Shown: positions 5,053 through 9,870 of the stretch, one piece after another
How the letters are laid out: the number at the start of each line of letters is the position of its first letter
How positions within the stretch are numbered: the stretch's first letter is position 1
Assembly: GCA_016195115.1 (NCBI GenBank)
Contig: JACQAI010000037.1
Coordinates: 1-9,870, forward strand
DNA length: 9,870 nt
From: Pseudomonadota bacterium
GTDB taxonomy: Bacteria; Pseudomonadota; Alphaproteobacteria; Elsterales; Elsteraceae
Direction: 5' to 3'
The notes under the pieces: model-generated
The model's input: the letters and a program-made list of their open reading frames with translations, nothing else
Told to the model about the DNA's origin: nothing
Database searches by the model: none
Program-made: the position numbers and the translations under genes

Positions 5053-6102
5053 ATGACCGACCCCTCCGCCTCGACCGTGCGCGACGCGCACGGCCGTTTC
5101 GTGCCCGGCTGCTCGGGCAATCCCGCCGGCAAGAAGCCGGGTACCTTGAACTGGGCGACCCGCTTCAAGGGCGTGCTCGACGACGGCGAGCGCGAGATCG
5201 CGATGCGCAAGGTGGTCGAGCGGGCGCTCGAGGGCAGCCCGGTCGACGGCCGCTTCCTGTTCGCCCGGCTCGACCCCAAACCGCGCGGCCGGCCGGTCGA
5301 GATCGCGGTCGCCGACAACGCGCCGCTGCTCGAGCGCTGCCAGGCGGTGTTCGCCGCGATGGCGCACGGCGACATCACGCCGACCGAGGCGGTCGAGGCC
5401 GCCCACGTGATCGACACCGAGCGCAAGCTGCTGGCCGACGTGACCGCGGCGGCGCGCGACGTGCTGGCGATCACCGCGAAGGCGACGGTGGCCCGCGACA
5501 AGGCGGCGGCCGAGCGCGCGGCGGCCGAGACGGCGGCGGCGGAACGCCAGGCCGCGCACGCCGAGGCCGCGGCCCGGCGCGCCGAGCAGGCGGCCTACTG
5601 GGCCGCGCAACGAGCCCGCTCCGAGGCCGCCTGCGCGGCGGCGGCGGCCACGGCCGCAGCCGATCCGGCCGCGAGCGATCCGGTTTCGCGCGAGGGCGAA
5701 GACGGCCTGCATGCTTCCTGCATTTCCAGGCCGCCCGAGCCGGAGCCGCCGGCTGCGACGGACGATCCCTTGGCCGCCGAAGCTTCTCCGGAGGCGGCCG
5801 CACCCGCCACGCCGGTGCCGGAGCCGACCTTCGGCTACCACCCGGGCCACGACCCAATCCCGCGCCGGCCGGTCGTCCCCGGGCCGCCGTGCCCGCCGCT
5901 GGCGCGCAAGGCCGGCATGACCAAAGCCCGCAAGCTCTATCTCTACGGCTCGGCGCGCCAGCGCCGCAACCTCAAGCGCCACGGCATGTCGGTGTCGCAG
6001 CAACCGCCGCCGCAGACCGCCCGGCGTGCCCGGTCGCCTTCTCCGCGGCGCAGCGGGTTCTGCCGCGCGGCTATTTCTTGCCGATGGCCTCGACGTTGCT
6101 GA
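5053..6102 (+). CDS. DUF5681 domain protein with Ala-rich coiled coil
   Basis: This protein has 349 residues. The N-terminus GRFVPGCSGNPAGKKPG (14-30) is the typical DUF5681 opening. It is followed by a helical region (VVERALEGSPVDGRFLFARL, and GDITPTEAVEAAHVIDTERK near 113-132) that also fits the family. Residues about 145-210 are an Ala/Glu/Arg-rich probable coiled coil. Residues 225-300 are Pro/Ala-rich and probably disordered, and a basic RKLYLYGSARQRRNLKRHG segment lies near 300-318. The function is unknown; I recall DUF5681 genes near phage terminase genes, but none is seen here. GGAG at 5043-5046 lies six bases before the ATG. The last 32 bases overlap the convergent adaptor gene. The final residues are low-complexity Arg/Pro/Ser, so the natural stop may have been lost and the tail extended. 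Confidence 0.78.
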   Translation: MTDPSASTVRDAHGRFVPGCSGNPAGKKPGTLNWATRFKGVLDDGEREIAMRKVVERALEGSPVDGRFLFARLDPKPRGRPVEIAVADNAPLLERCQAVFAAMAHGDITPTEAVEAAHVIDTERKLLADVTAAARDVLAITAKATVARDKAAAERAAAETAAAERQAAHAEAAARRAEQAAYWAAQRARSEAACAAAAATAAADPAASDPVSREGEDGLHASCISRPPEPEPPAATDDPLAAEASPEAAAPATPVPEPTFGYHPGHDPIPRRPVVPGPPCPPLARKAGMTKARKLYLYGSARQRRNLKRHGMSVSQQPPPQTARRARSPSPRRSGFCRAAISCRWPRRC

Positions 6103-7414
6103 GGAACACGCCGCCCTCGGTGGCGACGGTCTCGCCGGCCGTCAGGCCGGACAGCACCTGCGTCATGCCCTCCTGGTCGACGCCGCGCTGGATCGTGCGC
6201 ATGACGAACTGGCGCGGCGCGATCTGGACCCACGCCAGGGTGCGCTCGCTGTCGCGGGTCAGCGCCGAGGTCGGCACCGCGGCGGTCGGCTGGCCCGCCT
6301 CGGTGATGATGCGGAAGGTCGCGAACATCTGCGGCTTGAGCATGTAGCCCTTGGGCTCGAGCTCGGAGCGCACCGTGATGCGCCGGGTCGTCGGGTCGAC
6401 CGCGGCGCCAATATTCGTGATCCGGGCCCGGAAGGTCTCCTGCGGATAGGCCGCGACCTTGACCGTGACCTCGTCGCCGAGATGGACGAACGGAATGTCG
6501 AGCTCGCCGACGTTGGCGATCAGCCACATCTTGGTCAGGTCGGCGATGGTGTAGACCGCGTCGGCGTTCGACGGCTGGACAAATTGCCCCGGGCCGGCCT
6601 TGCGCGCGACCACGGTGCCGCCGATCGGCGAGTACACCGCCATCGTCGAGTCGACGCGGCGCTGCTCGCGGATGCGATTGATCTCGGCGTCGGTCTTGCC
6701 GAAAATCCGCACCGCGTCCTGCGCCGCGGCGAGCGCGCCGGTGGTGCTGCGGAAGTCGGTCTCGGCGCCGCGGAAATCGGCCTCGGCCTGGTCGAGGTCC
6801 TTCTGCGCGGTCGCCTTGGCTTCGAACAGCTGGCGCTGGCGCCGCACCGCGCGAGTCGCGAGGTCGAGCTGGCTGCGCGCCTTCTGCAAGGTCCCGGCGG
6901 CCGAGATCAGGGTCGACTCGGCCTGCACCAGGTCGGGGCTGTCGATCTCGAACAGCGGGTCGCCCTTGTTCACCGCGTCGCCCGGCTTGGCGAACAGCCG
7001 CGTGACGCGCCCGGCGTAGGGCGTGAACACCGGCGTCGTGACGTCCTCGTTGAGGGCGATCTGGCCGACCGCGGTCTTCTCGACCCAGAAGCTGCGCGCC
7101 TCGACCCGGCCAAGCTTGATCAATTGCATCTGCTGTTCGGTGACCGTGATCGCACCGTCCGGCGCCGCCGTCCGGGCGGCCGACGGCGTGGCGACCGGCT
7201 GGGCCTGCTCCTTGCCGCCGAACACGCCGCCGTAGTAGCCGAGCAGCGCCACGCCGCCGACGATGATCAGGACGCCGGCGCCGATCAGCGTCCGGCCGCG
7301 CAACGAGCGGTCGGCGCCCATCGTGTAGGTCGACGGACGCGCCAACGGATGGACGCCCGGATCGGGCGCGAGCTTGGCGCGGGGCGTTTTCATGTCGGGC
7401 TCAGAGTCCGGCAT
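6071..7414 (-). CDS. RND efflux periplasmic adaptor (HlyD/CzcB/CusB-type membrane fusion protein)
   Basis: This 447-residue adaptor would link an inner-membrane RND pump to an outer-membrane channel. Residues 41-61 form one hydrophobic anchor (TLIGAGVLIIVGGVALLGYY) after a cytoplasmic tail. Next come the first lipoyl half with its strand (TPYAGRVTRLFAKPGDAVNKGD, 131-152) and an alpha-hairpin at about 160-235 (QAESTLISAAGTLQKARSQL). The second lipoyl half follows (YSPIGGTVVARKAGPGQFV, 261-279). The beta-barrel is ADLTKMWLIANVGELD onward (291-353), and a membrane-proximal domain ends at VEAIGKK. The WLIANVGELDI pattern is typical of the CzcB/CusB heavy-metal branch, but the His/Met-rich metal-binding tail of CusB is not seen, so the substrate is open. 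The start is uncertain: ATG at 7414, or ATG at 7393. No RND pump or outer-membrane factor follows, because the downstream neighbour is the convergent DUF5681 gene. Confidence 0.9.
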   Translation of the reverse strand: MPDSEPDMKTPRAKLAPDPGVHPLARPSTYTMGADRSLRGRTLIGAGVLIIVGGVALLGYYGGVFGGKEQAQPVATPSAARTAAPDGAITVTEQQMQLIKLGRVEARSFWVEKTAVGQIALNEDVTTPVFTPYAGRVTRLFAKPGDAVNKGDPLFEIDSPDLVQAESTLISAAGTLQKARSQLDLATRAVRRQRQLFEAKATAQKDLDQAEADFRGAETDFRSTTGALAAAQDAVRIFGKTDAEINRIREQRRVDSTMAVYSPIGGTVVARKAGPGQFVQPSNADAVYTIADLTKMWLIANVGELDIPFVHLGDEVTVKVAAYPQETFRARITNIGAAVDPTTRRITVRSELEPKGYMLKPQMFATFRIITEAGQPTAAVPTSALTRDSERTLAWVQIAPRQFVMRTIQRGVDQEGMTQVLSGLTAGETVATEGGVFLSNVEAIGKK

Positions 7415-7467
7415 CCCATCCCGCGTCCGTCAGGCGGCCACCCGCCGGGAGGCGAAAACGTGAAAAA

Positions 7468-7509
7468 ACAAGCTCGTAACTTGCCATCGCGGCATCAGCA
7501 ATAGCTTGT
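7468..7509. promoter_or_regulatory. Nested inverted repeat in divergent intergenic region
   Basis: ACAAGCT (7468-7474) is mirrored by AGCTTGT (7503-7509). Between them TGCC and GGCA enclose ATCGC (7482-7494). This falls in the AT-richer gap between the divergent adaptor and glycosyltransferase genes, where both promoters must lie. I could not pick out a convincing -35/-10 pair for either gene. Confidence 0.3.
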
Positions 7510-7544
7510 CTCAAACTGCTTCCAAATCCTTTTCGTTGTCTTAA

Positions 7545-7591
7545 GGGCGGTGAGAAGTGAAGGTTTTTCCGGCCGCAAACCGCCACCGCCC
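7545..7591 (+). promoter_or_regulatory. Two-tier leader hairpin before the GT41 gene
   Basis: GGGCGGTG (7545-7552) pairs perfectly with CACCGCCC (7584-7591). Inside, GGTTT (7562-7566) pairs with AAACC (7577-7581) around TTCCGGCCGC. The structure ends 11 bases before the ATG at 7603, which has no obvious Shine-Dalgarno. It could influence translation start or mRNA stability if it lies within the transcript. Confidence 0.4.
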
Positions 7592-7602
7592 ACGCCCGCG
7601 TC

Positions 7603-9870
7603 ATGCCGCCTGAGCCCACCGGACCGGCCGACCTCGTGCGCGAGGCGCTGCGCTGCGAAAAAGCCGGCGACCTGGCGGCCGCCGTCCGCCTGCTCGAGCA
7701 GGCGCTCGCGGGTGCGCCGGACGACGGTCCGGCGCTGACCGCCGCGGCCCGGGTGGCGGGCCGGCGCGGCGACCGTGCGACCGCGCTGACCTGCCTGGGG
7801 CGCCTGGTCGAGCGCGATCCCAAGCATAAGGGCCATCGGCTCGATCTGGCGGTCGCCCGGTTCAGCGCCGGCGACCTGGCCGGCGCCGAGCGCGAGGCGC
7901 AGATTCTGCTGGCGCAGGATCCGCGCGACGGCCGGGCGCTCAACCTCCTGGGCGTGGTGCAGCGCCGCCAGGGCCGGCTGGAGGCTGCGATCGCGACCCT
8001 GGAGCACGCCGCGCGCAGCGGCACCGCCGGCGAGTCGCCCTGGGTCAATCTCGGCAACCTGTTCTACGAGAGCCGCCAGGGTGCGCGCGCGGTCGAGGCG
8101 TTCAAGAAGGCCGTCAAGCTCAAGCCCAAGGACGCCGAGATCGCGCGCCTGCTCGGCAACGCCCTCGGGCTCGCCGGCGACTACACGGCGGCGTTCGCGA
8201 CGTTCCAGCGCGCGGCCTTCCTCAACCCGCGCCACGTCCAGATCCCCGCCGACCGCGCCGCGCTGCACTACAACCTGAAGCAATACGCCGAGGCCTTGAG
8301 CGCGCTCGAGCGCGCGCTCGCCGGCCGCCCCGACGACGTCCACTTCCGCATCAACAAGGCCAAGGTGCTGCGCCATCTCGGGCGGCTGCCCGAGGCGATC
8401 GCGCTCTACGAGGCGCTGGTCGCGCAGCATCCCGACAATGTCGACGTGCTGGTCGCGTTCGGCAGCCTCTATTTGTGGGTGCTCGACGACCGCGAGAAGG
8501 CCAACGTCTATCTGCGCCGCGCGGTCGCCGCCGATCCGACGCAGTTGGATGCTCGTGGTCAACTCTGCTGGAGCCTGGTCAACAGCCGCCACGGCAGCGA
8601 GGCCGCGCACATCGAGGAGGCCAGCCGCTATGCCCGCGAGGCGCTGACCCTCGGCAAGTCGCTGGTGCCGATCGCCGACAACCTGCAGACCGTGTTCCTG
8701 CGCACGGTCGATTTCGACAGCCTGGCGCAGCTTGGAACCACCTCCGAGCTGCTGGGCTACTGGGCCGCCAACGGCCGCGTCGGCGCGCTGCACAGCCAGC
8801 TCGGCCGCGTCGTCACCGAGACGGATCGCCTCAACCTGGTGCGATCCCACCGCGACTGGGGCGACCGTGTGATCGCGCGCCTGGGCGGCCAGACGCTCAA
8901 GCCCGCGCCGCGCGCCGCCGGTCGCACCAAGATTCGCGTCGGGCTGATGTCGTCCGACCTGCGCGACCACCCGGTGACCTATTTCGTCCAGCCGATCATC
9001 GAGCGCTACGACCGGGCGCGTTTCGAGCTCTACTGCTACTCCTTCTACCCCGGCCAGGCCGACCACGTGCAGACCCACCTGGCCGGCCGCGCCGACCAGT
9101 TCCGCCTGATGCCGACGGCGTCCGATCCGCAGATCGCACAGCAGATCGCCGACGACGGGCTCGACATCCTGTTCGAGCTCGGCGGCTCGACCCACCTCAA
9201 CAAGCTCGAGGTCATGGCCTACAAGCCGGCGCCGATCCAGGTCAGCTGGCTCGGCTACCCGCATTCCTGCGGCCTCACGACGATCGACTACATCCTGCTC
9301 GATCCGTACATCAAACCCAGCGATCCGCGGTTCCTGATCGAGCGACCGTTCGAGATGCCCGAGAGCTGGGTGGCGCTCGGCTCGGTCGGCTTCCACGACG
9401 TGCCGATCGAGCCCGGCGTGCCCGAAGACCGCGCCGGCCACCTGACCTTCGGCACCATGAACAATCCCTACAAGTACACGCCCGACCTGATCGGGTTGTG
9501 GGCGCGCGTCATGGCCGCAGTGCCGAACAGCCGCTTCCTGTTCGTGCGGCCGGAGGGCGGCACCGAGATCTTCCGCCGCAATCTCGCGCGCGAGTTCGCC
9601 AAGCACGGCATCGCCGCCGAGCGCATCGAGCACGTACCGGTGCGCGGCCACCACCGGCCGCACTACAACAAGATCGACATCGCGCTCGACACCGCGCCGC
9701 ATGTCGGCGGCACCACGACCTGCGAGGCGATCTGGATGGGTGTGCCGACCGTGACTCTGGTCGGCCCGGCGTTCTTCGAGCGATTGAGCTATAGCAACCT
9801 GTCCAACGCCGGCCTCGGCGACTTGTGCGCCACGACCCAAGACGATTACGTCAGGATCGCGGTCGCGCTC
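7603..9870 (+). CDS. TPR plus GT41 (SPINDLY/O-GlcNAc transferase-like) glycosyltransferase, 3' end outside window
   Basis: This frame is open for 756 codons and runs off the right edge. Residues 1 to about 300 are tandem tetratricopeptide repeats (for example AVRLLEQALAGAPDD, AVEAFKKAVKLKPKD, ALSALERALAGRPDD, AIALYEALVAQHPDN). A linker follows, then a GT41 catalytic region from about residue 445. LMSSDLRDHPVTYFVQP places His456 at the site of His498 of human OGT. WLGYPHSCGLTTIDY is the SPINDLY-family loop. FGTMNNPYKYTPD places Lys624 at OGT Lys842, which contacts UDP. ALDTAPHVGGTTTCEAIW (694 onward) matches the nucleotide-binding DTxPxxGxTT segment. It should transfer a sugar from a nucleotide donor to Ser/Thr of proteins held by the TPR groove. 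The acceptor is unknown; flagellin or surface proteins are possible in bacteria. An in-frame stop at 7558-7560 and the first ATG at 7603 define the start; no Shine-Dalgarno is visible. Confidence 0.9.
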   Translation, partial: MPPEPTGPADLVREALRCEKAGDLAAAVRLLEQALAGAPDDGPALTAAARVAGRRGDRATALTCLGRLVERDPKHKGHRLDLAVARFSAGDLAGAEREAQILLAQDPRDGRALNLLGVVQRRQGRLEAAIATLEHAARSGTAGESPWVNLGNLFYESRQGARAVEAFKKAVKLKPKDAEIARLLGNALGLAGDYTAAFATFQRAAFLNPRHVQIPADRAALHYNLKQYAEALSALERALAGRPDDVHFRINKAKVLRHLGRLPEAIALYEALVAQHPDNVDVLVAFGSLYLWVLDDREKANVYLRRAVAADPTQLDARGQLCWSLVNSRHGSEAAHIEEASRYAREALTLGKSLVPIADNLQTVFLRTVDFDSLAQLGTTSELLGYWAANGRVGALHSQLGRVVTETDRLNLVRSHRDWGDRVIARLGGQTLKPAPRAAGRTKIRVGLMSSDLRDHPVTYFVQPIIERYDRARFELYCYSFYPGQADHVQTHLAGRADQFRLMPTASDPQIAQQIADDGLDILFELGGSTHLNKLEVMAYKPAPIQVSWLGYPHSCGLTTIDYILLDPYIKPSDPRFLIERPFEMPESWVALGSVGFHDVPIEPGVPEDRAGHLTFGTMNNPYKYTPDLIGLWARVMAAVPNSRFLFVRPEGGTEIFRRNLAREFAKHGIAAERIEHVPVRGHHRPHYNKIDIALDTAPHVGGTTTCEAIWMGVPTVTLVGPAFFERLSYSNLSNAGLGDLCATTQDDYVRIAVAL

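Noticed and set aside
5035..6003. Minus-strand open frame of 322 codons opposite the DUF5681 gene.
   Set aside because: It is Arg/Gly/Leu-rich with no motif. The plus strand has the DUF5681 signature, a promoter and a ribosome site.
7116..7126. Second FNR-like half-site (TTGATCAA) in the adaptor gene.
   Set aside because: It lies within coding sequence and lacks the four-base spacer between TTGAT and ATCAA.
6026..7504. Open frame of 492 codons on the plus strand.
   Set aside because: It is antisense to the RND adaptor, whose domains are unmistakable. The product looks like a GC-bias artefact.
7495..9840. Long open frame of 781 codons on the minus strand.
   Set aside because: It is antisense to the clearly recognisable TPR-GT41 gene. 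Its translation is His/Arg/Asp/Gly-rich with no family signature, as expected from GC-rich third positions.

Overview
The window looks like chromosomal DNA from a high-GC alphaproteobacterium (Rhodospirillales- or Hyphomicrobiales-like). The evidence is very strong G/C at third codon positions, DUF1127- and DUF6455-like small proteins, a DUF5681 protein and a perfect FNR/FixK-type box. The genus cannot be fixed from sequence alone. All family names are from recognition, with no database search.

Layout. 1-281 (minus): an AT-richer, 5'-truncated fragment of a NirB-type nitrite reductase large subunit, running off the left edge. 356-430 (minus): tRNA-Thr(CGT) with encoded CCA and its own promoter. 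522-1846 (plus): a UbiD-family decarboxylase broken by an internal frameshifting deletion. 1872-2083: a long inverted repeat made of two copies of a dispersed-type intergenic repeat, between convergent genes. 2092-3318 (minus): an SLC13/ArsB/NhaD-type ion transporter. 3450-4966 (plus): an FNR-type box followed by three related small Cys4 genes, called A, B and C here. 5053-6102 (plus): a DUF5681 protein with its own promoter. 6071-7414 (minus): an RND-type periplasmic adaptor without visible pump or outer-membrane partners. 7603-9870 (plus): a TPR plus GT41 (SPINDLY/O-GlcNAc transferase-like) glycosyltransferase that continues past the right edge.

Most distinctive region. A, B and C are closely spaced, co-oriented and related. 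A and B each carry a C-x2-C-x5-C-x15/16-C module. C is the product of an A-B duplication in which a 237-base in-frame loss and a 17-base loss at the A/B junction fused the two reading frames. The upstream TTGAT-N4-ATCAA palindrome suggests oxygen- or NO-responsive control. This is the best candidate for an undescribed small system, probably a metal- or Fe-S-binding protein set, but its function is unknown.

The other genes do not form one pathway. There are two signs of decay or rearrangement: the start-less nirB piece beside the tRNA 3' end, and the frameshifted UbiD gene. Each could also be an assembly artefact and should be checked in reads.
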